From contig NZ_HE997541.1 of assembly GCF_000312545.1 (NCBI RefSeq), positions 133,247 through 197,246 on the forward strand: DNA of 64,000 nucleotides, read 5' to 3'. Source of the stretch: Bartonella senegalensis OS02. Lineage in GTDB: Bacteria; Pseudomonadota; Alphaproteobacteria; Rhizobiales; Rhizobiaceae. Below, in pieces: positions 43,021-52,459 of the stretch. Each line of letters begins with the position of its first letter. Within the stretch, counting starts at the first letter, position 1. The notes beneath the pieces are model-generated. The model was not told where the DNA came from, searched no databases, and saw only the letters and a program-made list of their open reading frames with translations. The position numbers and the translations under genes are program-made.

Positions 43021-43407
43021 TTGCCTCATAAAGACGAAGATTCTGCCTTTGGTATTTATTTTCCTCGTTTTAAGAGATTTTTTTCTGTTGCCGATAAAGA
43101 AGAAAACTTCATCACAAATGCAATTGAAACACTTCAACTTTATTGCGAAGAAATGGCTATATTGCCTACAGCTTTAGAATTTGAAAAAATCATAGAACAG
43201 AAGGCTATTAAAGCTGCCTTTTTAGAAGGGCATTTTTTTGAGACAGATGTCTTTTATTGAAAATGATTCTGAAGTGGTACGTGCAAATATATCGATTGAT
43301 TGAGGAGTTTTTTGTGCACTGAATGATCGGGCAAAAAAGAAGTTTAGTAGGATTTGTTTTTTGGAGAACAGCAGCATGCTGTGAATGAATATTTGTTAAG
43401 TTTTTAA
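43021..43407 (+). pseudogene. Decayed HicB-family antitoxin
   Basis: The first part reads HKDEDSAFGIYFPRFKRFFS and NAIETLQLYCEEMAILPTA, the HicB N-terminal fold. A frame change at the T7 run (43223-43229) ends it prematurely with a stop at 43260. In the next frame FIENDSEVVRANISID continues the HicB ribbon-helix-helix part, then TGA replaces an expected Arg codon. After GVFCALNDRAKKKFSRICFLE another frame shift leads to EQQHAVNEYLLSF and a stop at 43405-43407. The usual N-terminal Met and first strand are also missing; only a TTG at 43021 is available. No hicA toxin is visible nearby. Confidence 0.85.
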
Positions 43408-44640
43408 AATGATTAACATTGAAATTCATATTATAATTCAGTTTCTTTTACAAAGAATATACAAATTTCATTATCAGAAAAAGACCATAGATTATCATTG
43501 TAAGGCAAATTGTAAAAATAACAATTGTGAACAAATATGCGAAAATTTCGAGTCTAAAACCCTATAATAAGCTATAGTAGATTGCATGGAAACTATACCA
43601 AAGATTACAATGAATATAATGAAAGTTTTCACATAAGGAAAATAAAGGAATGTAACCCTGTGGAGGCGTTGGAAGATGGTCGTCAAAATAAGCATTCTCT
43701 CCTTTCAAGGGCATCCTATTAACCAATAAAGATAATGTATTTTTTTCAACTTTAATGAGACCCCCTAATATCGTAAGATCTTCTTCTCTCAAACTCTTTC
43801 ATAGTGAATCATTCAAAACTCTTCGCTTGTATGTTACAGGCGGGGTGGGCGTGTGGATAAAACTCTTCAAGAAAGGATTTTAAACACCCCTCATGAACCG
43901 TCTCAATGCAAAAGTTGTAGCAACATTGGGGACTGGCAAAGAGAATGACAGTGTCGGCTTGCACGCTCAATAAACGTAAAAATGGTGGTGCTAACGGCTT
44001 TTTATACCCTTCACCGGCGCTGTTGTGAAATAAGCTTTTATCCGCTGACAGATGTATCTTTAAAACAAGCTGCGTAAATGTGTAACATAATGGCGTTCTG
44101 TTTTGCGTTAAGAGGCGTGATCCTATTAAAAACATGAAAAACAAAAGTGTCAAGCAATGCGCATTCTCCATTCTTGAAAAGATATTGTTTCTCAATGCTT
44201 TTGCAAGCCGTAAAGCCGAATTAAAGGGTGATGGTAAGACTGGAATTGGTTTTTATCTTTACTGATATTCCTTCCAAATGAGGCTGTTTCCCCGTTTTCA
44301 GAGATTACGCAAACAAAGATATGCAATGCGCTGCTTCAATCTGGCATACAAGCTATTATAGTAGCAAAAGTCCTTATACATCTCAATCTTTGTCTCAAAC
44401 ATGCTGCTGCACTAGGTTTATATTTTGATTTATCAGCAACTACTAAAGTGCACGCTTTATTAGTGCATTCTCGCTTGTTTCACCCGAGGTTAGCGTTTTC
44501 TATAGCAGTAAAAAACTTGAAACATCTACAATAGAGTATTCCTGGTATTTCATGATGAAAAATGTACATTTTTCTTTTTAAAAAAGAAGGTAGGGTGTTC
44601 CTTTAAAAAGAAGAATGAGAAAACGTTCATGCTCCTTCAC
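43408..44640. other. Degenerate region between hicB remnant and aminopeptidase P gene
   Basis: Apart from one weak frame on the minus strand (43809-44171, listed separately) I see no firm gene. On the + strand, a stop-free stretch from 44238 to 44534 has no usable start codon early in the frame and resembles no family; it could be a gene fragment. Confidence 0.35.
43809..44171 (-). CDS. Hypothetical protein, possibly exported
   Basis: I do not recognise this frame. From the ATG at 44171 it encodes 120 aa, beginning MENAHCLTLLFFMFLIGSRL, which could be a signal peptide or membrane anchor. A region rich in Leu, His and Cys follows. An in-frame TTG at 44195 would lengthen it slightly. It lies among decayed genes, has no clear ribosome site and could itself be a remnant or a chance frame. 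Confidence 0.25.
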   Translation of the reverse strand: MENAHCLTLLFFMFLIGSRLLTQNRTPLCYTFTQLVLKIHLSADKSLFHNSAGEGYKKPLAPPFLRLLSVQADTVILFASPQCCYNFCIETVHEGCLKSFLEEFYPHAHPACNIQAKSFE

Positions 44641-46467
44641 TTAAAGAGGCATTGTTGCTTCTTTTGCCCATTTTTTCTCTTCTTCATTTAAGTAAGGTGC
44701 GTTAACCTGATAAACATGCGCATGGTAATCATTAAGCCATTGTCGTTCTTGTTCTGTTAAAAGATCTGGGAGAATTAATCGTCGGTCAATGGGACAATTT
44801 GTCAGTGTTTCAAATGAGAGCATTTCTCTCTCTCCACCATTGATTTTTTGTGCTGGCTTCACAATGAGTAAATTTTCAATACGAATGCCAAAAACACCTT
44901 CGCGATAATATCCAGGTTCATTAGAAACAATCATTCCAGGGATCAATTCTTGGCACCCATTGCGCGAAAGGTTTTGTGGTCCTTCATGAACAGAGAGATA
45001 AGAGCCAACTCCATGACCAGTGCCATGGGCATAATCAAAACCAGCTTTCCATAAGGCGATGCGTGCGAGAACATCAATATCTTGTCCACGTGTTCCTTTT
45101 GGAAAGTATGCGGTTGAAAGAGCAATCATACCTTTGAGGACAAGAGTAAAACAGCGTTTTTCTTCTTCTCCAACACTCCCAATTGCGACTGTACGTGTAA
45201 CATCTGTTGTGCCATCACGATATTGCCCACCTGAGTCAACAAGATAAAGTTCACTAGCATTGAGTTGCTTATTTGTTTCATTTGTTACACGGTAATGCAC
45301 AATGGCGCCGTTTGCGCCTGCTGCCGAAATTGTATCAAAAGAAAGGTCTTCAAGTTTTTCTCCCATTTCTTTTGCTGTATTTATGCGAAATTCTTCTAAT
45401 TTTTGAGCAGCAGAAATTTCATTGATGGATCCTAGTGTTTGTTTATCTAACCAAGAAAGAAAACGAGTCAATGCTACACCATCACGCAAATGTGCTTTTC
45501 GCGCACCGTCTAGTTCTGTGCTATTTTTAATGGCACGTGGTAGAGCAGCCGGGTCAGTGAGTGTCGTGAAAGAGCTTCCTTGTTCTTCAATAATGGTGCG
45601 TAATTTTTCGCAGGTTATTCGTGGATCTAAAGCAAAAACCATCCCTTTTTGAACATAATCTTTGAGCGTTGAAATAAGCTGTTCTGGTTCATAGAGTTTT
45701 GCATAACGCTCCAGATATTGTTTTTGTTCTCTACCCAATTTTTTGCTGTTAATGAATAAGATGGGACTTTCTTTGAGAGGAATGAAAGCAAAACAAAGAG
45801 CAAAAGGGGTGTTGGAAACATCATTCCCACGTATATTGAATGTCCATGCAATAGAGGAGGGGTCTGTAAAAATAAAAGCATCTGCATCGGCTTGTTGGAT
45901 ATTTTTTCGAATTAATGTCAGCTTTTCATCGGTTTTACATCCTGCATATTTGAGAGGATGAATTGATAAGGCAGATTGCGGAGGGTGTGGTTGATCATGC
46001 CAGATAAGATCAATAGGATTGGATTGAACTGCGATAAGTTTTCCACTTGGTTTTATTTCTAATGCTTTTTTTAATGTATCGGTCTCAGCAATAGTGTGGA
46101 GCCATGGATCAAAGCCAATAGAGAGTTTTTGTCCATTTTTTTTAAGCCATTGTGAGGGTGGGCAAGTTACCAGATCTTCATATTCAAAAATATGAGGATC
46201 GGTTTGTTGACGCACTTGGAGTTTATAACGTCCATCTGTGAAGAGGATGGCTTTGTTTTTTAAAATGAGTGCAATACCTGATGAGCCAGTAAAACCAGTG
46301 AGCCAACTAAGGCGTTGAGCATGTGGGGGAACATATTCTCCTTGATGTTCATCAGAACGTGGAACAAGAAAACCATCGAGTTCAAGGCGATTGAGTTCTT
46401 GACGCAGAGAGGAAATGCGCTGTGCAGCATAAGCGGGATTTGTTATCGCCTCAAAGGATTGATACAT
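44641..46467 (-). CDS. Xaa-Pro aminopeptidase (aminopeptidase P family)
   Basis: It removes N-terminal residues preceding proline in peptides, using two metal ions. The 608-aa protein has two creatinase-like N-terminal domains (FLVPRSDEHQGEYVPPHAQR, LSWLTGFTGSSGIALI) and a C-terminal pita-bread domain. Metal ligands sit in YLVDSGGQYRDGTTDVTRT, GTGHGVGSYLSVHEGP and SNEPGYYREGVFGIRIENL. The length fits the eukaryote-like long form found in alphaproteobacteria. I chose the ATG at 46467 (MYQSFEAI); the frame is open to 46509, which would run into prmA. It is probably in one transcript with prmA. Confidence 0.93.
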   Translation of the reverse strand: MYQSFEAITNPAYAAQRISSLRQELNRLELDGFLVPRSDEHQGEYVPPHAQRLSWLTGFTGSSGIALILKNKAILFTDGRYKLQVRQQTDPHIFEYEDLVTCPPSQWLKKNGQKLSIGFDPWLHTIAETDTLKKALEIKPSGKLIAVQSNPIDLIWHDQPHPPQSALSIHPLKYAGCKTDEKLTLIRKNIQQADADAFIFTDPSSIAWTFNIRGNDVSNTPFALCFAFIPLKESPILFINSKKLGREQKQYLERYAKLYEPEQLISTLKDYVQKGMVFALDPRITCEKLRTIIEEQGSSFTTLTDPAALPRAIKNSTELDGARKAHLRDGVALTRFLSWLDKQTLGSINEISAAQKLEEFRINTAKEMGEKLEDLSFDTISAAGANGAIVHYRVTNETNKQLNASELYLVDSGGQYRDGTTDVTRTVAIGSVGEEEKRCFTLVLKGMIALSTAYFPKGTRGQDIDVLARIALWKAGFDYAHGTGHGVGSYLSVHEGPQNLSRNGCQELIPGMIVSNEPGYYREGVFGIRIENLLIVKPAQKINGGEREMLSFETLTNCPIDRRLILPDLLTEQERQWLNDYHAHVYQVNAPYLNEEEKKWAKEATMPL

Positions 46468-46484
46468 AGTGACACTCTTTTCTT

Positions 46485-47354
46485 TTATTTCAGATGTATG
46501 GTAACCCATCCTTGACAGTGGTGTGTTTCAAAATGTGTCAATCCCTGTTTGACATAAGTCTCCAAAACATGGTCATGCTGTTCTTCAAGAATTCCAGATA
46601 AAATGAGGGATCCACCTTTTTGGAGTGCTTGTACCATTTCCTGTGCAAGTTCAATGAGAGGGTTGGCAAGGATATTGGCAACAATGAGATCAAAGGGTGC
46701 ACGTGAGGCAATCTCATCATGGTTGAAACCTGTTGCGCTAACAGCTGTGATATATTTTTTTACGCCGTTAAGTTCGATATTGTGTTGAGCAACTTGGATT
46801 GCTACTGGATCAATATCGGAGGCAAGTACAGAAATAGGTTTAAGCATTGCAATGCCTATGGCTAATACTCCACTGCCAGTACCAAGATCAAGGGCATTTT
46901 GTGGATTTTCATTGTGCAGTATTTTGGCAATTATTTCCAAACAGCCGGCTGTTGTTCCATGATGCCCTGTTCCAAAGGCTTGATTTGCTTCAATTTCAAT
47001 AGGCAAAACATCTGGTGGAATATTATTTCGGTGATGGTTTCCATGAAGGAAAAAAGGACCCGCATGCACAGGTTTTAGCCCTTCAAGGCTTTTTTGTACC
47101 CAATCAATATTGGGTAAAACTTCACGGTTAATTTTATCAGGATCTATAGAAAGGATGCGTGCAAAACGTTTTGAAGCATTTTCTTGATTTTCTTTATTGA
47201 CATAAAGTGAAAGCTCATAGATGGCATCTTTTTCATCGATCTCTGCAAGAGCAAGAGGATATCCTTCTTCATCAAAGGCTGTTTCCATAAGAACATACCA
47301 CTCTTCTGCTTCATTTTTAGAAGCAGTATAATACAGACGAATTTGCTGCGACAT
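46485..47354 (-). CDS. prmA: Ribosomal protein L11 methyltransferase PrmA
   Basis: PrmA trimethylates lysines and the N-terminus of ribosomal protein L11 using SAM. The SAM motif ALDLGTGSGVLAIGIA and the catalytic region DLIVANILANPLIELA are clear. The upstream part carries QAFGTGHHGTTAGCLEII, also conserved. At 289 aa it has normal length. It is followed 17 bases later by the aminopeptidase P gene on the same strand. Confidence 0.95.
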   Translation of the reverse strand: MSQQIRLYYTASKNEAEEWYVLMETAFDEEGYPLALAEIDEKDAIYELSLYVNKENQENASKRFARILSIDPDKINREVLPNIDWVQKSLEGLKPVHAGPFFLHGNHHRNNIPPDVLPIEIEANQAFGTGHHGTTAGCLEIIAKILHNENPQNALDLGTGSGVLAIGIAMLKPISVLASDIDPVAIQVAQHNIELNGVKKYITAVSATGFNHDEIASRAPFDLIVANILANPLIELAQEMVQALQKGGSLILSGILEEQHDHVLETYVKQGLTHFETHHCQGWVTIHLK

Positions 47355-47386
47355 GCTGTTCTTTCTTTTTAAATGGCTCTGAAAAT

Positions 47387-47968
47387 TTAGTTTGAGACAA
47401 GTTTCTTGAGCTGTTCAATGGCAATATTATCCCTCAATTCTTCATTGTCTTCTTCAATTTTATAAGGAATAATACCAGCTAATTTACCACCTTTTTTTAG
47501 TAAAAAAATTGCTGCTGTGTGATTATAAGTGTAGTTTCCATCTGTTCCAGGTACTTTCACAGCAACAATGTTGAAAGAATCCACCATTTTATGAACTTTT
47601 TCAGGTTCTCCGCTGATGCCGATAATTTTATGGCTAAAATTACTCAGATATTCATGGAGGGCTTCTGGTGTATCACGTTCGGGGTCAACTGTAACAAACC
47701 ATACTCCTAATTTATCAGCGTCTGCACCAAGACTTGTCAGCCATCTATCAAGATTGGTTAGCGTAGTAGGACAGCTCTCAGGGCACATGGTAAAGCCAAA
47801 GAAAATAATTGAAGGCTTGCTTCGAATATCGGCTTCGGTAATAGTGTTGCCATTGGAATCAGTGAGTGTAAAATTATCACCTAGCGGCTTATTCCTCAAC
47901 GTATCATAAACAAAAATACCTGCAAGGAATAGGATTGTTAGCCCTAAGATGCGCATTACATTTTGCAT
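47387..47968 (-). CDS. SCO1/SenC family copper chaperone
   Basis: These thioredoxin-fold proteins sit on the periplasmic side of the inner membrane and deliver copper to the CuA site of cytochrome c oxidase. An N-terminal anchor is visible (residues 5-22, MRILGLTILFLAGIFVYD). The copper ligands are in FGFTMCPESCPTTL (CxxxC) and the distant His in NYTYNHTAAIFLL. The length of 193 aa is typical. It is divergent from the acetyltransferase gene at 48106 and 32 bases upstream of prmA on the same strand. Confidence 0.92.
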   Translation of the reverse strand: MQNVMRILGLTILFLAGIFVYDTLRNKPLGDNFTLTDSNGNTITEADIRSKPSIIFFGFTMCPESCPTTLTNLDRWLTSLGADADKLGVWFVTVDPERDTPEALHEYLSNFSHKIIGISGEPEKVHKMVDSFNIVAVKVPGTDGNYTYNHTAAIFLLKKGGKLAGIIPYKIEEDNEELRDNIAIEQLKKLVSN

Positions 47969-48105
47969 AGTTTGATTCTCTTAAATCACTAGAAAATTCT
48001 AGCATTAGCGGGTCAGTTTTGCAATGTTTGTTTCATGATTCATTTGTGTTTATTAGGCGGTATTCTTTTCATGTTATTGAGAAAAAAGTAATTGGTAGAA
48101 GATAA

Positions 48106-48735
48106 ATGGATATTGAGAAAGATCTTCGATTCCATGAGAGTAAGCCTCGTATCAATACAACAGCACGGCTGCATGGTTGTAAATTGGGGCGCTATGTAGA
48201 AATCAATGAGCGGGTGGTTTTACGGGATGTAACGGTTGGGGATTTTTCTTATTTTGAGTGTAACAGTAACGCTATTTATAGTGATATTGGACGTTTTTGC
48301 TCTATTGCCTCTCATGTTTGTGTAAATGCATTAGAACATCCCATGGAACGTCTTTCAACACATAAAATAACATATCGTCCTAATGAATATTTCCGTTATA
48401 TGCCGTTAGATCGTTCTTTTCGTGAAAGACGTTGTGAAAAACGTGTTATCATCGGGCATGATGTATGGATTGGATATGGTGCGGTTATTATGCCAGGGGT
48501 GGCAATTGGACATGGTGTTATCATTGGTGCTAACGCTGTTATAACAAAAGATATTTCACCTTATACGATTGTTGCTGGTGTTCCTGCAAAGCCGTTGCGG
48601 ATGCGCTTTTCTGATGATGTGATTCAAACACTTTTAGAGATGGCTTGGTGGAATTGGCCGCTTGATAAAATTTACAATGCATTACCTGATATGCAAAACT
48701 TACCCATTGAGATTTTTATTCGTAAATGGAAGTAA
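48106..48735 (+). CDS. Hexapeptide-repeat acyltransferase (xenobiotic/phosphonate-associated type)
   Basis: This is a left-handed beta-helix acetyltransferase of 209 aa, probably trimeric and acetyl-CoA dependent. Hexapeptide turns are visible from about residue 20 (LHGCKLGRYVEINERVVLRD) and again in VIIGHDVWIGYGAVIMPGVA, GHGVIIGANAVITKDI and YTIVAGVPAKPLRMRF. A helical C-terminus follows (WWNWPLDKIYNALPDM). The closest style is the family found beside phosphonate genes and the chloramphenicol acetyltransferase-like XATs, but no phn genes are here, so the substrate is unknown. Confidence 0.85.
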   Translation: MDIEKDLRFHESKPRINTTARLHGCKLGRYVEINERVVLRDVTVGDFSYFECNSNAIYSDIGRFCSIASHVCVNALEHPMERLSTHKITYRPNEYFRYMPLDRSFRERRCEKRVIIGHDVWIGYGAVIMPGVAIGHGVIIGANAVITKDISPYTIVAGVPAKPLRMRFSDDVIQTLLEMAWWNWPLDKIYNALPDMQNLPIEIFIRKWK

Positions 48736-48812
48736 GATTAAAAGTAATATTAAAATGAAATGAAAACAACTTCTCCTTTCATTGAAAAAGAGAGTTTCGT
48801 TATGGATATATA

Positions 48813-51150
48813 CTAAGCTTTGCTCACAAAACTATCGAGTACACGTTTTTCTCCTGCTTTCTCAAATGCAATGGTTAATTTGTGACCATCTATTGCGCAG
48901 ATATAACCATAACCGAATTTTATGTGAAAAATTCGATCATTGATTGAAAAACTTGATGGAATTTCAGAGACTGATTGAGCGATGACTTTTCCTTCAATGT
49001 TTTTTTGTTCGCGTTTTTGTTTTGGTGTCGAATACTCATTATAAAAGGGATTGTGATGTTTAAAGTGCGACTTCCCATAACCACCATAAGATGTTTCCAT
49101 TTCTACAACTTCGATATGTTCTTCTGGTAATTCATTCAGAAAACGAGAGGGAAGGGTAGATTGCCAAAATCCATGAATTCGCCGATTGGAGACAAACCAT
49201 ATGTGCAAATGCTTTTTTGCTCTTGTTATCCCTACATAAGCTAGTCGTCGTTCTTCCTCTAATCCTGAACGTCCACCTTCATCTAATGAACGCTGATGAG
49301 GAAAGAGACCTTCTTCCCAACCAGGAAGAAAGACTGTTTCAAATTCAAGCCCTTTTGCTGAATGAAGAGTCATAATGTTGATCGCATCAGTATTTTCATT
49401 ATTTTCAGCATCCATAACCAGCGCAACATGTTCTAAAAAGCTAGGGAGACTTTCGAATTGTTCCATAGAGCGGACCATTTCTTTGAGGTTTTCTAGGCGT
49501 GTTGGTGCTTCCGGTGAGCGATCTTCTAGCCACATAGTTGTATAGCCTGAATCCTCTAGGATTATTTCGGCAAGCTCTCTATGGGGTGTGTTTTGGAGCA
49601 TATTTTGCCAACGACGGAAGTTTTCCACAACGCTTCGCAAGGCGCTGCGTGCTTTAGGTTTTAACTCATCCGTTTCAATGATTTCAGTGGCGGCAACAAA
49701 GAGAGGGATAGAGCGTGTTCTTGCGCTCTCATAAAGAATGCGCAGAGTAGCATCTCCTAAACCGCGTTTTGGTGTGTTAATAATGCGCTCAAAAGCTAAG
49801 TCATCTGCTGGTTGAACCACAACGCGCAAATAGGCCATAGCATCCCGTATTTCCATGCGTTCATAAAAGCGTGGACCACCAATGACACGGTAATTGAGAC
49901 CAAGTGTTACAAAGCGATCTTCAAATTCACGCATCTGGAATGATGCACGCACTAATATAGCCATATGATTTAATGGATGATCGGCTTGTTGCGCGCGTTC
50001 AATTTCTTCTCCAATGGCACGAGCTTCTTCTCCAGAATCCCAAGCAGCATGAATTTTTACTTTTTCTGCTTCGGTCTTTACTTGATCAGAATAAAGTGTT
50101 TTTCCAAGCCTTCCTTGATTATGAGAAATGAGATGAGACGCGGTTTTAAGAATATGGGATGTTGAGCGATAATTGCGTTCTAAACGAATAATTTTTGCAG
50201 AAGGAAAATCTTTTTCAAAACGTAATATGTTATCAACTTGAGCACCACGCCATCCATAAATGGATTGGTCATCATCACCAACACAACAAAGATTGACAAA
50301 TTGTCCTTCAGGTTGTTGTGCCAAAAGGCGGAGCCAAAGATATTGTACTGTGTTTGTATCTTGATATTCGTCTACAAGAATATAGCGGAATTGAGAATGA
50401 TATTGGCGCAGAATGTCTGGGTTATGTTGAAAGAGAGAGAGAGAATGCAATAGAAGATCACCAAAATCGCAGGCATTAAGAGTTTTTAATCTCTCCTGAT
50501 AACTACGATAAAGTTCGCGTCCCATGCCGTTGCCAAAGGAGTGGGCATCACTTTCTGAAATATGTTCTGGTGAAAGTCCTTGATTTTTCCAAGAATCAAT
50601 CATGATGGCAAGGTTTCGTGCAGGCCAACGCTTATCATCCAATCCTTCAGCTTGAATAAGCTGTTTTAAAAGTCGAGTAACATCATCACTATCAAGAATT
50701 GTAAAGTTGCTTTTTAAGTTCACAAGTTCTGCATGGCGGCGTAAAATTTTCGCACCAGTGGAATGAAAAGTTCCAAGCCAAGGCATGCCTTCAACAATTT
50801 CACCTATAAGTTCACCAATACGCATTTTCATTTCACGTGCTGCTTTGTTGGTGAAAGTTACCGCGAGTATTTGCTGAGGAGAAGCAAGTCCGGAGTGCAA
50901 AATATGAGAAATACGTGTTGTCAAAAACGCGCGTTTTCCCAGTGCCGGCACCTGCAAGAACTAAAAGAGGCCCTTCTGTATTCATAACGGCCTGTCGTTG
51001 TTCGGGATTGAGCTTTTCTAAATAATCGACATTATATCGTGTTTTTTCTTGTACCGTTACTGTACGAGGAATTGACCCAAAGTTATTTTCATACTTATGG
51101 GAAGGGGGTTCATCTTCAAAGAAGGGTATGTGATCGGAAAAATTATTCAT
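48813..51150 (-). pseudogene. uvrD: UvrD/PcrA-type DNA helicase, frameshifted in Walker A as sequenced
   Basis: This is a superfamily 1 ATP-dependent helicase of mismatch and nucleotide excision repair. All motifs are present in two overlapping frames: [12 protein letters not shown] and [13 protein letters not shown] in the first, then [42 protein letters not shown] and TLHSAKGLEF in the second. The break is at the A5 run on the + strand (50923-50927). Removing one base joins GKTRV to LTTRISHI, giving about 778 aa, the normal size. As written, the first frame ends after 105 aa and the second lacks Walker A. A sequencing error is plausible, as is true loss. Confidence 0.92.
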
Positions 51151-51267
51151 TATACCCTCTGTAGTCTTTTTTTTACCGTAGTGCTAGGTCTAAAAACCTC
51201 TCTTTAAAAAACTATAATAGTTTCAGCTGAATAAAAAGATAGATATCGTAAAAAATAAAAACAAATA

Positions 51268-51519
51268 TTAAAGGCGTTGGGTGAGAACACTCTGAAGTGC
51301 ATAAATACGTAATGAAGAGGAAAGATTCACGTGTTGCGGTCTTTTACTGTCAATATCAGAGATAATAAAGGCTAAAGATTGTCCTTTATTCCGTGCTATG
51401 CTTTTCAAAATATTCAGAAACGGTTGTTCTAAAGATACACTTGTTGCGTGTCCATCAATGCGAACAGATATTTTTTGCAAAGTCACTTTTGACCAATCAA
51501 TAGAATCACTTATGTTCAT
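51268..51519 (-). CDS. Ribbon-helix-helix domain protein
   Basis: This 83-aa protein resembles the short ribbon-helix-helix family common in alphaproteobacteria. The strand is KISVRIDGHATSVSLEQPF and helix one is LNILKSIARNKGQSLAFII. Helix two follows after the SDID turn, in the segment NLSSSLRIYALQSVL. Such proteins may bind DNA as dimers, though their role is undefined. It is the last gene of a minus-strand row: sspB, DUF4169, this gene. Confidence 0.8.
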   Translation of the reverse strand: MNISDSIDWSKVTLQKISVRIDGHATSVSLEQPFLNILKSIARNKGQSLAFIISDIDSKRPQHVNLSSSLRIYALQSVLTQRL

Positions 51520-51535
51520 TCTTTCTTACTTTTCT

Positions 51536-51727
51536 TTAATCAGGATCTTTATCAGGACATAAACGATTTTGATCAAAAAATTTCTGTATTTTTAAAGCTT
51601 CTTTTTGTTCAAAAATTTTTTCAGTTTTCATGCGTCCAAAACGATAACGATTCTCTTCTGCATGAACGGTTTGTTCCGCACGTTTTTTTTGCTTTCGAAA
51701 TTGGCGAAGGTTAATCAGTTTGCTCAT
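51536..51727 (-). CDS. DUF4169 family protein
   Basis: This small basic protein of 63 aa begins MSKLINLRQFRKQKKRAE, the conserved start of DUF4169, followed by ENRYRFGRMKTEK. Its function is unknown. It lies 12 bases after sspB and 16 bases before the ribbon-helix-helix gene, on the same strand. This arrangement recurs in Rhizobiales and suggests one transcript. Confidence 0.82.
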   Translation of the reverse strand: MSKLINLRQFRKQKKRAEQTVHAEENRYRFGRMKTEKIFEQKEALKIQKFFDQNRLCPDKDPD

Positions 51728-51739
51728 AAGAAAAAGTAT

Positions 51740-52288
51740 TTATTTTTTTCGGAAAGAATCTAAAGAAACAACGTCAGCGCTTTGTTTTCTCTCATTGTTT
51801 GAAGAGTCTTTGTTATTTGTTTTAGAACTTTGTTCGTTGGTGAATTTGTTTTCTTTTTTTTGTTTTTCCGATAAAACAACGGGTGTAGACGGGGTATTTT
51901 CTGAATTTTCATCTTCCTTAGAGTTAAGATCTGAAGGCAAGTCAAATGCTGCTTCAAATGCGGCTACAGGATCATAAAATACTTGGATAGAATGAAAAGG
52001 AATGACCAATTTCTCGCTGATTTCTCTAAAAGAGAGTGTTACCTCAAAAGCTGTTTCTGATATGTTTAAATCTCTAAATTGATGTTGTAATACAATTGTC
52101 ATTTGTTCTGGATAACGGCTTTGAAGCCGAGGAGAAATTTTTACTCCTGGTGCATTTGTCAAAAAAGTAATAAAAAAATGGTGATTACCCGGAAGTCCTG
52201 CTTTAGCAACCTCCGATAAAACCTTACGTATAACCCCACGCAGTGCATCCTGAACGAGAATATCGTAACGGATTTGATCTTGAACCAT
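51740..52288 (-). CDS. sspB: SspB (alpha type), adaptor for tmRNA-tagged proteins
   Basis: SspB delivers proteins carrying the SsrA tag to the ClpXP protease. The substrate-binding domain spans about residues 1-115: DQIRYDILVQDALRGVIRKV, HHFFITFLTNAPGV, PEQMTIVLQHQF and FEVTLSFREISEKLVIPF. A low-complexity linker rich in Ser, Asn, Lys and Glu follows, and the C-terminal ADVVSLDSFRKK is the short peptide that binds ClpX. At 182 aa it has normal length. Its gene follows the tmRNA gene on the same strand, about 170 bases downstream. Confidence 0.93.
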   Translation of the reverse strand: MVQDQIRYDILVQDALRGVIRKVLSEVAKAGLPGNHHFFITFLTNAPGVKISPRLQSRYPEQMTIVLQHQFRDLNISETAFEVTLSFREISEKLVIPFHSIQVFYDPVAAFEAAFDLPSDLNSKEDENSENTPSTPVVLSEKQKKENKFTNEQSSKTNNKDSSNNERKQSADVVSLDSFRKK

Positions 52289-52459
52289 CGAAATTTATTC
52301 CTTTTATTTTACACAGCAGTTGAACATGAACGATATCGTGCAATGAAATGTTTCTTTAAGTTAGCAATATTTTATCTATGATGCATCTCATTAATCGCGA
52401 AAATACTCAATTTTATGATAAATAGTATTTGAAAGTTCAATCAATTATACTCACAAAAG

